Below, piece by piece: positions 27,671 through 36,837 of a DNA stretch of 64,000 nt (position 1 is its first letter; every line of letters starts with the position of its first letter). Under the pieces are notes generated by a model that was not told where the DNA came from, ran no database searches, and worked only from the letters and a program-made list of their open reading frames with translations. The position numbers and the translations under genes were made by a program. This DNA is from Chloroflexota bacterium (lineage in GTDB: Bacteria; Chloroflexota; Anaerolineae; UBA7937; B3-Chlor), in contig JAUVXJ010000001.1 of NCBI GenBank assembly GCA_030603665.1, forward strand, positions 124,001 to 188,000, written 5' to 3'.

Positions 27671-28330
27671 ATCTCGCAACGGACCCACGGCGAGTTCACA
27701 CGGTCGGCAGTAAGTCACTACGATCTGGTAATGGACCTGTTCCTGCTGGGACGCTATCAGGCCTTCATCGAGCAGGCCATCAGTCGGATGGATCTCCGGC
27801 AAGGCGAAACGATCCTTGACTTGGGATCGGGCACCGCGCGCAACATTGACGTCATGCTGGGAGGTCTCGGTCCCACAGGGCGGGTTGTCGGGGTGGATAG
27901 CAGTCAGGATATGGTGCAGCAGGCCCAGCAGAGGTGCCATGCCTACCCCCAGGTAGCCTTTCTGACACAGCGGATTGAAGAGCCGCTTCCTTTCCACGCG
28001 GAGTTCGACAAGACGTGCATCTCCTTCACCCTGCATAGCCTTGAGGACGAGGACAAGGAGAGGGTGTTGGCCAACGTCCGTCGGGCCCTGAAGCCAAGCG
28101 GCATGGTCTGGATCCTAGACTTCAATGAGTTCGATCTGGACAGGCAATGGTTCCCCTTTCGCTGGGCCTTCCGGCGCATCGAATGCGAACTGGGTATCGA
28201 ATTCCTGTCTTTGGACCTGAGGCGGATGCTGGGCGACCACGGATTCGGCAGATTCGTGACCTACCCGTTTCTGCGGAACCACGTGCGGCTACTGGGAGCT
28301 GAGAAGCTGAACGGAGGAAGTGACAAATGA
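27671..28330 (+). CDS. Class I SAM-dependent methyltransferase
   Basis: The protein has the SAM-binding motif ILDLGSGTARN, an acidic second strand VVGVDSSQDM, and motif TCISFTLHSLEDEDKERVL, as in UbiE/Methyltransf_11 enzymes. The start is unclear: an excellent AAGAAGGAG precedes an ATC at 27671 at ideal spacing, with no ATG or GTG nearby. The frame is open upstream to TTG 27476, but that part does not look like protein. The C-terminus overlaps the next gene in ATGA (28327-28330). Substrate unknown; small-molecule or lipid methylation is typical for this group. Confidence 0.75.
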   Translation: MSQRTHGEFTRSAVSHYDLVMDLFLLGRYQAFIEQAISRMDLRQGETILDLGSGTARNIDVMLGGLGPTGRVVGVDSSQDMVQQAQQRCHAYPQVAFLTQRIEEPLPFHAEFDKTCISFTLHSLEDEDKERVLANVRRALKPSGMVWILDFNEFDLDRQWFPFRWAFRRIECELGIEFLSLDLRRMLGDHGFGRFVTYPFLRNHVRLLGAEKLNGGSDK

Positions 28331-28551
28331 GCAGCGAGCGAATCAAGGAACTGGAGCAGAAGATCGCTGAGCTGGAGAGTCGATGGCCTGCCCATTCAGC
28401 CCCGCCGACTATGGTCGAGCAATTGGATGAACTGGAAGCGGAACTGAAGGAGGAACTGAGCAAAGCCGACGTGGAACAGGAGGACGCCAGGGCGGGTTCC
28501 CATCGAAAGGGAGTACCGGCAAGCCGTCCTTCGGTGGGGATGCCACGCTAG
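28327..28551 (+). CDS. Small coiled-coil protein (74 aa)
   Basis: Begins in the ATGA overlap with the methyltransferase stop and has GGAGG upstream, so translation is coupled. The sequence is a heptad-like charged helix (ERIKELEQKIAELESRWPAHS..VEQLDELEAELKEEL). The pattern ELE..IAELESRWPAHS is one I associate with small uncharacterised proteins in Chloroflexota-like genomes, but I cannot name a family. It probably acts as a partner of the methyltransferase. Confidence 0.75.
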   Translation: MSSERIKELEQKIAELESRWPAHSAPPTMVEQLDELEAELKEELSKADVEQEDARAGSHRKGVPASRPSVGMPR

Positions 28552-28697
28552 CCGCCTGCACAACGAGGCACGGCAGGGAATGGTGTCTTGGCTACGGTGA
28601 TGGTGCCGTCGGCGAGTTCGCTCACCGACCATGGGCAACGCTGGATAGTCAGGCGTCGGTGCCGGCCGACCCCGCTCAGAATGTTTGGCATCGTGGT

Positions 28698-28880
28698 CTA
28701 CTGGATTGTCACCTGGACCGTGAAGGTCACCAGAGGCTCCACAACCGTTTCGCAGGGACGGTGGTAAACCAGCTTCAAGTCCATCTGCCCCGCTTCCACG
28801 GCCTCGAAGCGCAGCGTCTGCGTTCCGGGAGCCTTAAGCAGATCCGAGTCAGCTTCGAACTCCGGCTCGCCACCCAGCCC
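28698..28880 (-). pseudogene. Truncated chagasin-like (I42) domain fragment
   Basis: About 58 residues (EPEFEADSDLLKAPGTQT..) align with residues ~95-147 of the I42 domain in the protease at 14920 (VEFEPGSDLLGAPGTQI). The N-terminal half with the NPSTGYGW loop is missing, and no signal peptide precedes it. It is read as a relic of a second inhibitor gene or of a lost protease copy. Confidence 0.55.
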
Positions 28881-29023
28881 GTGTTCCGTGATTCGGTTGA
28901 CACAGCTGCAAACTGCGTCTATAATGGTGAACAATGCTCGCGAAGCGCATCGACACCGGCTTCGTGACCGATCGATCGACGTCTTCATAGTGCTCCATGA
29001 GTGGAGAGAGGAGGAGGCTTGCG

Positions 29024-29980
29024 ATGAAGATCAACATGTTGTGCGAAGCGAGAGCGTGGCGCCTGCTGTGGCTGGTAGCCCTGCTGACGGGTCTGCTCAT
29101 CTTGCCTGCGGTGGCCGCCGCTCAGAATGATGACGTCCTAGATTGTGGTGACGCGCCCAGCAGCTACAACAGCTTTCCCGACGCCACAAGTCCCACGGGC
29201 AGTGTCCTGATGACGGCCTATCCCAAGGGGGGTCCCCTGGGGGTGAGGGCCAACTTCCCGGTGGTGGTGTTTCCCACGGCTCCCGCGTCCCCCGACGGTT
29301 TTGGGATGTGTCACTTGGGCGGACCGTCATTCATGGGCCCGGTGCCAATGCCCAGCAAGAGCTTCGAAAACGACGCTGACAATGGGTTCGATGCAGACGG
29401 TCCCAACAACATCAACCCGCCTACAGACACCCCTGACCGCGATGGTCACGATGATGGCGTGACCTTCCCCGCACAACTCCCAAGTTGCAGCTCAGTCGAG
29501 ATCTTCGTCGAGGGGTACATCTACTTCGCTGCAGCCCCCCCCGAGTACTACATAGATGCCTGGTTTGACTGGGACCGGGACGGCGACTGGAACGATGGCA
29601 TGGTCTGTGGCTGTGCAGATAACGAATGGGCTATCCAGGACTATCCAGTTACTCCCAACGCGGCGACTGGATACTTCTCAGCCTCGATTCCCGTGGTGCC
29701 TTGCAACCCAGTGAGCGACGGCGCTCCGGTGTGGGTGCGCGTGACCTTGTCGGATATGGAACTCACCCAGCAGGCCGGTGACGAGTGGGCCGCGGGCGGT
29801 GTGCCCTTCTGGGAGGCCTGTCCGCTCAATGGAGAGACCGAGGACTACTATCTTCGACCGGAGGCACCGCCGCCTCCGGAAGAGGAATTCGTGCCTGAGC
29901 CCGGCACTGCCCTGCTGCTCGCCGGTGGCTTGGCCGGGCTTTGTGGCTACGCGAGGTTGCGCTCGCGAAGAATGGAATGA
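29024..29980 (+). CDS. GEVED-type PEP-CTERM surface protein
   Basis: 318 residues. A signal peptide runs over about 1-31 and ends near AVAAA. The body contains the GEVED-type pattern DCGDAPSSYN... near the start, ADNGFDADGPNNINP, DRDGHDDGV, and DAWFDWDRDGDWND..CG, with calcium-binding-like Asp-rich loops, then the end GETEDYYLRPEAP. The C-terminus VPEPGTALLL.. with a Gly/Leu-rich segment and SRRM tail is a PEP-CTERM signal. It should be exported and anchored through exosortase. Start ATG 29024 follows GGAGGAGG. A terminator follows at 30005. Confidence 0.85.
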   Translation: MKINMLCEARAWRLLWLVALLTGLLILPAVAAAQNDDVLDCGDAPSSYNSFPDATSPTGSVLMTAYPKGGPLGVRANFPVVVFPTAPASPDGFGMCHLGGPSFMGPVPMPSKSFENDADNGFDADGPNNINPPTDTPDRDGHDDGVTFPAQLPSCSSVEIFVEGYIYFAAAPPEYYIDAWFDWDRDGDWNDGMVCGCADNEWAIQDYPVTPNAATGYFSASIPVVPCNPVSDGAPVWVRVTLSDMELTQQAGDEWAAGGVPFWEACPLNGETEDYYLRPEAPPPPEEEFVPEPGTALLLAGGLAGLCGYARLRSRRME

Positions 29981-30004
29981 GCCTCCTCTGCTATGCGGAG
30001 CAAT

Positions 30005-30032
30005 GAGGGCCATCCCCCGCGGGGTGGCCCTC
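30005..30032 (+). terminator. Rho-independent terminator
   Basis: GAGGGCCA(T)CCCC pairs with GGGG TGGCCCTC around a CGC loop, followed by GTCTTGTC. It closes the GEVED PEP-CTERM gene. Confidence 0.65.
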
Positions 30033-30258
30033 GTCTTGTCCTTCGCCGTTCGGCCATGCGTGAACCAAACCGGGTGGACCCATGCGCCCGCGACGACGGT
30101 GTGCGCGCCGTCGGGTCCTGCGCTCATCCTTGCGTCTCTTCAAGACAGGTGGTATGCTTGCCTCCCACTCCCTACGCCGGGTTTCAGAGCGTGCGGTGCG
30201 GTCCCGCGCCGCACCTCTACAGTCAACCGCGCTGTGTGTCGAAATGAGGAGGTGGCCG

Positions 30259-31833
30259 ATGCGGAGGTGTGGATTTCGTCTTATCGCACTGCTCTTGGTG
30301 GCGCTGTTGCTGGCCTCGTGCGCCGCGCCGGGGCAGGGTCCTCGGACCTGGCTGGATCGCCCACTCGATGGGTCCAAGCACCCCTTGGGACCCATCATCA
30401 TCCTGGCCCATGCATCCGACGCCGATGGCGTGGCCAGTTTTGAGTTCTTCATCGACCAGGATCCACTGGTAGATGTCTCTGCCGCTGGCGGCCGTCTGGG
30501 CGAGGCCGCGGTGGAGTGGACGCCAACGGAGCCAGGCACCTACACCGTCCGCGCCAGGGCCACGGACAGCGCAGGGAACGTTGGATCGGAGGCCACCTCG
30601 GTTGTCACCGTTGGAGACATGCCCGAGGCTTCTCCGACGTTGCCTCCTGAGCTCTCTGAAGACGGCGAGCTAGTGTTCTTCGTCGAGCCAGATATGATTC
30701 CGCCGGGGGCGTGCGCGGTCCTTCACTGGGAGGTGCACCCTCCCGCCGAGGCCCTCCTTGACGGTGAGGGCGTGCCACCCATGGGGGAGCGTGAAGTATG
30801 CCCTGAGGAGACCACGACCTACGAGCTCCTCGTTCCCGAGAGGGACCTGGCACGTACCGCTACGCTCCACGTCGAGGCACCACCAGAGGAGATGGCTATC
30901 ATCTTCGTGGTCGATCCGGATGGCATTCCCCAGGGGCAGTGCGCCGTGCTTCGCTGGGAGGTTGCAGCGCCGGAGGATTGGAGGACGCTCCTGGACGGGG
31001 GTGAGGTTCCTCATTTCGGGGAACGGGAGGTCTGCCCTCCCTCCACCACGAGCTACGAGTTGCTGGTAGAGACAGCTGATGGTCCTCAGGTCAGAACTGT
31101 GACCCTGCATGTGGAGGCTGCGGAGGAGCCCACGATACCTCCTGAGCCTACTGCTCAACCCCCGGCTGAGCCTACCGCGACGCTCCCGACGGTGCCCACG
31201 CCCACATCGCCGCCGGGCTGTCCAGGGGCACCGGTGATCTCCTCCTTCACCGCCAGCCCCAGCACCGTCACCGCCGGCCAATCCAGCACCCTCAGTTGGG
31301 GGGCGGTGACCAACGGCAACACTAGCCAGTTGGTGGGCTCGGTGGTCATCAACCCTGGCCTGGGCGAGGTAGGGTCGCCTGGCTCGCGCGTTGTCCAGCC
31401 TGCGACCACAACAACGTACACCATGGTCGCCACCGGCTGCGGGGGCACGACCACGCAACAAGTGATCGTCGTCGTGAGCCCCGCCGTCTGTAACGCAGAC
31501 CTGGCAATCACCGACTTGCGTCCCCAAACGCCATCCGGACCGATTCTGGGCGACATCACCAACCACGGCCCGAGCACCATCACAAACGAAACCCTTTACG
31601 TCTACTGCAACTATGACGAGACCGACCCGATTGAGGGTACCAGCCGCAGCGATGCTAAGGGCACGTACATCCCTGTCGCCAGCCTTAGCCCGGGTCAGAC
31701 GGCCCAATTCAACACCTCTATCTCGCTCATTCCGGGGTATCAGTACGATTTCAGCTGCAAGTTGGACTGGGATGTGATGGACTGTGTCGATCCTGCGCAT
31801 GGAAACAATTACTACTCCGAGTCGTTCCCGTAG
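30259..31833 (+). CDS. Multidomain Ig-like lipoprotein (524 aa)
   Basis: A lipoprotein signal (MRRCGF..LLLASCAAPG, Cys near 18) begins at ATG 30259, supported by AGGAGGTG. Residues ~35-120 form an Ig-like domain with YTVRARATDSAGN. Two near-identical repeats follow (about 140-205 and 215-285): FFVEPDMIPPGACAVLHWEV..REVCPEETTTYEL and the second copy IIFVVDPDGIPQGQCAVLRWEV..REVCPPSTTSYEL. A Pro/Thr linker and another Ig-like segment (ITSFTASPSTVTAGQSSTL) precede a C-terminal CARDB-like beta domain (about 420-524) ending in YYSESFP. It is probably an outer-surface binding protein. It lies just ahead of the tandem surface-protein pair. Confidence 0.8.
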   Translation: MRRCGFRLIALLLVALLLASCAAPGQGPRTWLDRPLDGSKHPLGPIIILAHASDADGVASFEFFIDQDPLVDVSAAGGRLGEAAVEWTPTEPGTYTVRARATDSAGNVGSEATSVVTVGDMPEASPTLPPELSEDGELVFFVEPDMIPPGACAVLHWEVHPPAEALLDGEGVPPMGEREVCPEETTTYELLVPERDLARTATLHVEAPPEEMAIIFVVDPDGIPQGQCAVLRWEVAAPEDWRTLLDGGEVPHFGEREVCPPSTTSYELLVETADGPQVRTVTLHVEAAEEPTIPPEPTAQPPAEPTATLPTVPTPTSPPGCPGAPVISSFTASPSTVTAGQSSTLSWGAVTNGNTSQLVGSVVINPGLGEVGSPGSRVVQPATTTTYTMVATGCGGTTTQQVIVVVSPAVCNADLAITDLRPQTPSGPILGDITNHGPSTITNETLYVYCNYDETDPIEGTSRSDAKGTYIPVASLSPGQTAQFNTSISLIPGYQYDFSCKLDWDVMDCVDPAHGNNYYSESFP

Positions 31834-31908
31834 TGGAATCCGATGGCACGCCTGGCAAACGCTACTCTTGCCACAAGTCATTCCTGACTCCCGTGAGAGA
31901 GGATGGCC

Positions 31909-34233
31909 ATGAACAAGAGAAGAGGATGCATCAAGTGGGCGACAGTCACGGTGGTGACGCTGGTTGTGTTGACACTGGTTGTGCTGTGCCCGCTGACGTT
32001 CCTGTACTCGCGCCAGTTGGACCAGGCTCGCGCTGCGTTTGAGGCACCAACGGTCTATATAACCCAGCCGGCCTCTGACCTGTCGCTCCCCACCGACAGC
32101 GGACTGTTGGTGGCTGCCACAGCCGTGGGCCGCACTCCCATCACGCGCGTCGAATTGTGGGCGGCCGGTGAACTGGTGGAAACGCAGGAGAGCTACGTCC
32201 CCGAGGGCACTTCGGCCTTCGATGCCAGCTTTCAGTTGATCGTGCCCGAAGGTGCCAACCTGCTCTACGTACGGGCCGTCAATTCGGCGGGCATCATCGG
32301 CCAGAGCATGCCGTTGGTCATTGTTGGCGAGGCCCTATCCCCCCCTGGTGAGGCGCTCGTCGAGGTCACTCTGGAAGACGGGCAGACACTGGAAGATGTC
32401 GCCGATTCACACCAGCTCGACCCCGGAGCTCTGCAGGAGTTGAATCCCGACCTAGGCGCCGAGGAGCTTCCACCAGGTACTTCCGTGACTGTCCCGGCGT
32501 GGCCTGAAGGAGAAGAGGGCCAAGAAGCGATACCACCATCTATTGGCCCCTCAGTGCCTCCCCCGGCGCCGGGTGGCGGTTCGGTGCCAGTTCCACCGGT
32601 TCCCCCCCTCAATCCAATCCAGCCGCTGCCTCCCCCGATTGGACCCGCGCCTCTGGTAGTCGTGCTCCCTCCTTTTCAGCCACCGGCTGCACCGACCAAC
32701 CTGCAAGGCCAGGTCGAAAACTGCGTGGTGCGCTTGCGCTGGAACGACAACGCCACGAACGAAATCCGTTACGACGTCTGGATGGCACCAATGGGCGGGT
32801 CTCCGCGGCTCATCGCCTCTCTCCAGCCGGCCGGGGACGGTCCAGCCTGGGTGGAGTTTCCAGCGCCCCAGGTGGGTGGCTTGAGTTTCTGGGTGGAGGC
32901 GGTTAGCCTGGCTGGCAAGCAGCCCAGCAACATCGTGTGGGTGGAGGTCGATCCATCTTGCCCGACCGCTGCGCCTAACCGCCTGCAGATTGAAGTGGTG
33001 GACATGAGCATGGGGAGAGCTTACGACAGAGCCTATTGCTACGTCTCATTTGAGGGCACGCCCGAAGTACGGATGCCGGGGGACGATTCGAAGTTCGTCC
33101 AGGTCAGTGGCGGGAAAGCCAACATCGCTGCCTGGTCGGCCGCAGACCGCAAGTTCACTCTCCCGATTCCGGGGGATGACTCCTTGGAGATCACCGGCGA
33201 GTGCTGGGGATGGGCCGGGCAAAGGCTGAGCGACCTCGGTAGCTTCAGCGGCGCCTACGCTCGCGAGACCTGGGATGGGACCCGGCGGTCGTTGATGGGA
33301 GAGGCTTACGAGATCGGCGTGACTATACAGGTAGTCGGAGGCACTGGGAGCAGAGTCACCTATCGGTACCGGGACTCCACAATGCCAGCGCCCTACAACC
33401 TGAGAGAGCAAATGTTGGGCGCAGAGCCCAACAGGGACCTTTATCCAGAGTCTTGGGAGCTATGGTTCTTGAACCGGCGGCTTCGTTGGGACTGGGCGGG
33501 ATCCCAGCAACTGACCGGGTTCACGATCTTCCTGAACGGGAAGGAGTACAAATCAGTTCACGGTGCCAACGTGCGGGGTACCACAGTGACACTCCCTGCC
33601 CTCTACGACCGGCGCATACGGTGGCAGGTCGCCGCCGATGCTGGAGAGGCGCAGTCGCCCTTGAGTCAGGAGCTGGCCTACGATCTGCCGAAGTCCGGGG
33701 CGTATGTTCAGGTCAAGTTCGATAAGATCTACTGGACGTATACTCATGATGGTTGGCTGTCCGGCGATTGTGCTACCTGCGAGGCTTATGGGTACCTGAG
33801 GCTCGAGATGGCGGGGCAGATGGCGTCTAAAAGTTGCGCCCATCAGGATCACAATAATGACGTCAAATGCGGCAACACGTATGAGTTTTCGAATCTGTGC
33901 TCCTCGGATTGGATCGAGAACGAAGATGTGCCCAATGTGCTCATCCTTCCCCTCGACAAAGAGAGCAAGAACTTCACTATCAACCTGTGGGTCGGCGTTC
34001 GGGACTGGGACGGTGGCTGGGGCCCAGGACACACCATCGCCGACTATCCCCTTGATCATACCTTCTCCTCGCTTCAGCACGCTCAGTCGGTGCTGGGATG
34101 CGGAAAGCAGTTTCATGAGTGGGATTCGTCGGAAGCTGGCAGTTCGTCGATGTACTACACACTTACCGTCTATCCCAATACGTGCGGGCAAGAGCCCACA
34201 TACATGGGAAAGGACTGGGGGGTGCACCACTAG
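31909..34233 (+). CDS. Membrane-anchored surface protein A with LysM-like and FN3-like domains
   Basis: 774 residues. It begins MNKRRGCIKW with one transmembrane helix (about 11-33) and a long extracellular part. An Ig-like region (about 40-135, TRVELWAAGELVETQ) is followed by a LysM-like segment (TLEDGQTLEDVADSHQLDP..ELNPDLGAEELPPG), a Pro-rich linker, and an FN3-like domain (LRWNDNATNEIRYDVWMA). A ~430-residue Cys-containing C-terminal region with no known domain ends in GKDWGVHH. ATG 31909 is chosen over 31903 because the paralogue starts at the same position and GAGAGG lies just upstream. LysM-like domains usually bind glycans, so a cell-wall-facing role is likely. Confidence 0.8.
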   Translation: MNKRRGCIKWATVTVVTLVVLTLVVLCPLTFLYSRQLDQARAAFEAPTVYITQPASDLSLPTDSGLLVAATAVGRTPITRVELWAAGELVETQESYVPEGTSAFDASFQLIVPEGANLLYVRAVNSAGIIGQSMPLVIVGEALSPPGEALVEVTLEDGQTLEDVADSHQLDPGALQELNPDLGAEELPPGTSVTVPAWPEGEEGQEAIPPSIGPSVPPPAPGGGSVPVPPVPPLNPIQPLPPPIGPAPLVVVLPPFQPPAAPTNLQGQVENCVVRLRWNDNATNEIRYDVWMAPMGGSPRLIASLQPAGDGPAWVEFPAPQVGGLSFWVEAVSLAGKQPSNIVWVEVDPSCPTAAPNRLQIEVVDMSMGRAYDRAYCYVSFEGTPEVRMPGDDSKFVQVSGGKANIAAWSAADRKFTLPIPGDDSLEITGECWGWAGQRLSDLGSFSGAYARETWDGTRRSLMGEAYEIGVTIQVVGGTGSRVTYRYRDSTMPAPYNLREQMLGAEPNRDLYPESWELWFLNRRLRWDWAGSQQLTGFTIFLNGKEYKSVHGANVRGTTVTLPALYDRRIRWQVAADAGEAQSPLSQELAYDLPKSGAYVQVKFDKIYWTYTHDGWLSGDCATCEAYGYLRLEMAGQMASKSCAHQDHNNDVKCGNTYEFSNLCSSDWIENEDVPNVLILPLDKESKNFTINLWVGVRDWDGGWGPGHTIADYPLDHTFSSLQHAQSVLGCGKQFHEWDSSEAGSSSMYYTLTVYPNTCGQEPTYMGKDWGVHH

Positions 34234-34376
34234 CGCCGCCGTTTAGGATGGCCTGGTACCAGTCTCGACCTGTGACGAGTCTCTTCGCGAGGGCTCGAAT
34301 CCCTGTCGGCCCTTGGGCAGCAACGTGACCCAGGGGTTATTTCCCCAATGCCTGTCGTGAATACCGGAGGATGGAC

Positions 34377-36728
34377 TTGAGGAAGAGAAGAGGATGCATC
34401 AAGTGGGCGATAGTCGCAGTGGTGTCGCTGGTCGTGTTGGCCCTGGTTGTTCTGTGCCCGCTCGCGTTCCTGTACACACGACAGTTGGACCAGGCTCGCG
34501 CTGAGTACGAGGCACCAACGGTCTACATAACCGAGCCGGCCTCTGGCCTGTCGATCCCCACCGGCAGCGGACTGTTGGTGGCTGCCACAGCCGTGGGCCG
34601 CACTCCTATCACGCGCGTCGAATTGTGGGCGGCCGGTGAACTCGTGGAAACGCAGGAGAGCGATGTCCCCGAGGGCACGTACTCCTTCGCTGCCAGCTTC
34701 GCGTTGGTCGTGTCTGAGGGACCCAACCTGCTCTATGTGCGGGCCATCAACGCGGCGGGCGTCACTGGCCAGAGCGCGCCGCTGACCGTCTTCGGCGAGC
34801 CCCTGCAGCCCGGTGATATTGTGACCGAGGTCATTGTGGAGGAGGGACAGTCGCTGGAAGACATCGCCGAGTCCTACGAGGTCGGCCCTGAGACCTTGCA
34901 GCAGTTGAACCCCGACCTGGGAGGCCAGCAGCCTTCACCTGGTAGTTCCGTCACAGTCCCAGCGCCCGAAAGAGAAGAAGATGATGAGTACGTGGCACCT
35001 CCCACCATCGGCCCGCCAGTGCCGCCCCCGCCGCCTGGCAGCGGTACCGTGCCGATGCCGGCTTCCCCTCCCCTTCAGCCCATCCAGCCGTCGCCCAACA
35101 TGCCAGGCACCGTCCCGCTGCCGATTATAGTTGGATCTCTGCTCCCTCAACTGGCAATCCCTGTCTTTGCGGCGCCAGCCGCGCCCACGGACCTGCAAGG
35201 CTATGTGGAAGACTGCACGGTGTATCTGCGCTGGAACGACAACGCAGGGGACGAGCTGCGCTATGAAGTCTGGATGGCCCCGGTGGGAGGGTCTTCCCAG
35301 CTCATTGCCTCGCTCCAGCCGGCGGGCGGCGGTCCGGCATGGGTGAAGTTCCCCGCTCTCCGGACCGGTGGCTTGAGCTTCTGGGTGGAGGCTGTCAACA
35401 TCGTCGGCAAGCAGCCCAGCAACATCGTGTGGGTGGAGGTGGATCCCAGCTGCCCCACCGCTGCGCCTGATCGCTTGCAGCTTGAAGTGGTGGACATGAC
35501 TACGGGCGGTGCCTACGACAAAGCCTACTGCTATGTCTCCTTCGAGAATACCCCCGAGGTGCGGATGCCAGGGGACGATTCAGCCTTCGTCCAGGTCAGT
35601 GGCGGGCAGGCCAACATCGCGACCTGGGAAGCCTCAAACCGGCGGTTCGCTCTCCCGATTCCGGGGGATGACTCCTTGGAGATGACCGGCGAGTGCTGGG
35701 GATGGGCCGGGCAAAGGCTGAGCGACCTCGGTACCTTCAGCGGCGCTTACGCTCGCGAGACCTGGGATGGGACCCGGCGGTCCTTGACGGGAGAGACGTA
35801 CGACATCGGCGTGACCCTACAGGCAATCGGAGGCACTGGGACCAGAGTCACCTATTCGTACCGGGACTCTACAATACCAGTGCCACATTACTTGAGAGAC
35901 CAGATGGTGGGCACAGCGCCCAACAAGCACCTTTACCCAAAGTCTTGGGAGCAGTGGTTCTTGAACCGGCGGCTCAGTTGGTCTTGGACAGGGGACCCCC
36001 AGAAACTAACCGGGTTCACGGTCTTCCTGAACGGCGCCAAGTACAAATCTGTATCTGGTGCCAACGTGCGAGAGACCAGTGTGACCCTCCCTGCCCTCTA
36101 TGATCGGCGAATTCGGTGGCAGGTCGCTGCCGATGCCGGAGAGGCGCAGTCGCCTTTGAGCCAGGAGCTGGCCTACGATCTGCCGAAGTCCCGGGCGTAT
36201 GTCCAGGTCAAGTTTGATACGATCCGCTGGCTCTATACATGTGATGGCTGGCTCTGCGGCGATTGTTCTACCTGCGAGGCGTATGGCTGGCTGAGCCTCC
36301 GCATGGCTGGGCACGAGTCGTTCAAACTGTGCGCCTACCTGAGGAAAACCAATTCCGTCAAATGCGGAAACACATACGCGTTTTCGAATCTGTGCTCCAC
36401 GGATTGGATCTTGAACGAAGATGTGCCCGATGTGCTCATCCTTCCCTTCGACAAAGAGAGCAATAACCTCACCGTCGATCTGTGGGTCCACATCCGCGAC
36501 AACGACTACCCCTACTCGGGCAGCGACACCATAGCCGATTACAGGCTCAGTCATTCATTCTCTTCGCTTCAACACGCTCAGTCCGTGCTGGGATGCGGAA
36601 AGCAGTTCCAGGAACGAGACTCATCAGAGGACGGCTCTTCGGGGATGAGCTACACACTGACCGTCTATCCCAATTCGTGCGGGCAAGAGCCAACATACAT
36701 CGGAGCGGACTGGGGGGTGCACCACTAG
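34377..36728 (+). CDS. Membrane-anchored surface protein B, tandem paralogue of 31909
   Basis: The same order of segments as its upstream neighbour: a TM helix, an Ig-like region, a LysM-like segment (ELNPDLGGQQPSPG), a Pro-rich linker, an FN3-like domain, and the same long C-terminal region ending WGVHH. Much of the C-terminal half is nearly identical to protein A. TTG 34377 is preferred over ATG 34371: aligning the 5' ends of both genes shows CGGAGG-N6-TTG here matching GAGAGG-N6-ATG there, so the first six residues of the longer frame would be non-homologous. The pair arose by a tandem duplication of about 2.4 kb. Confidence 0.8.
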   Translation: MRKRRGCIKWAIVAVVSLVVLALVVLCPLAFLYTRQLDQARAEYEAPTVYITEPASGLSIPTGSGLLVAATAVGRTPITRVELWAAGELVETQESDVPEGTYSFAASFALVVSEGPNLLYVRAINAAGVTGQSAPLTVFGEPLQPGDIVTEVIVEEGQSLEDIAESYEVGPETLQQLNPDLGGQQPSPGSSVTVPAPEREEDDEYVAPPTIGPPVPPPPPGSGTVPMPASPPLQPIQPSPNMPGTVPLPIIVGSLLPQLAIPVFAAPAAPTDLQGYVEDCTVYLRWNDNAGDELRYEVWMAPVGGSSQLIASLQPAGGGPAWVKFPALRTGGLSFWVEAVNIVGKQPSNIVWVEVDPSCPTAAPDRLQLEVVDMTTGGAYDKAYCYVSFENTPEVRMPGDDSAFVQVSGGQANIATWEASNRRFALPIPGDDSLEMTGECWGWAGQRLSDLGTFSGAYARETWDGTRRSLTGETYDIGVTLQAIGGTGTRVTYSYRDSTIPVPHYLRDQMVGTAPNKHLYPKSWEQWFLNRRLSWSWTGDPQKLTGFTVFLNGAKYKSVSGANVRETSVTLPALYDRRIRWQVAADAGEAQSPLSQELAYDLPKSRAYVQVKFDTIRWLYTCDGWLCGDCSTCEAYGWLSLRMAGHESFKLCAYLRKTNSVKCGNTYAFSNLCSTDWILNEDVPDVLILPFDKESNNLTVDLWVHIRDNDYPYSGSDTIADYRLSHSFSSLQHAQSVLGCGKQFQERDSSEDGSSGMSYTLTVYPNSCGQEPTYIGADWGVHH

Positions 36729-36837
36729 CGCCACCCCTTGAAATCGATTCGCGCCCATGTCGGCCACTCGTTAAGAACCCTCGTGCCGCAGTGAACGTGG
36801 TTTCGGCGTGCACCGGACGCCTGTGGACGTACGCCAC

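Noticed and set aside
34270-34320. T-loop-like GGCTCGAATCCC suggesting a tRNA
   Set aside because: No matching acceptor, D-arm or anticodon stem can be formed in the 75 bases around it.
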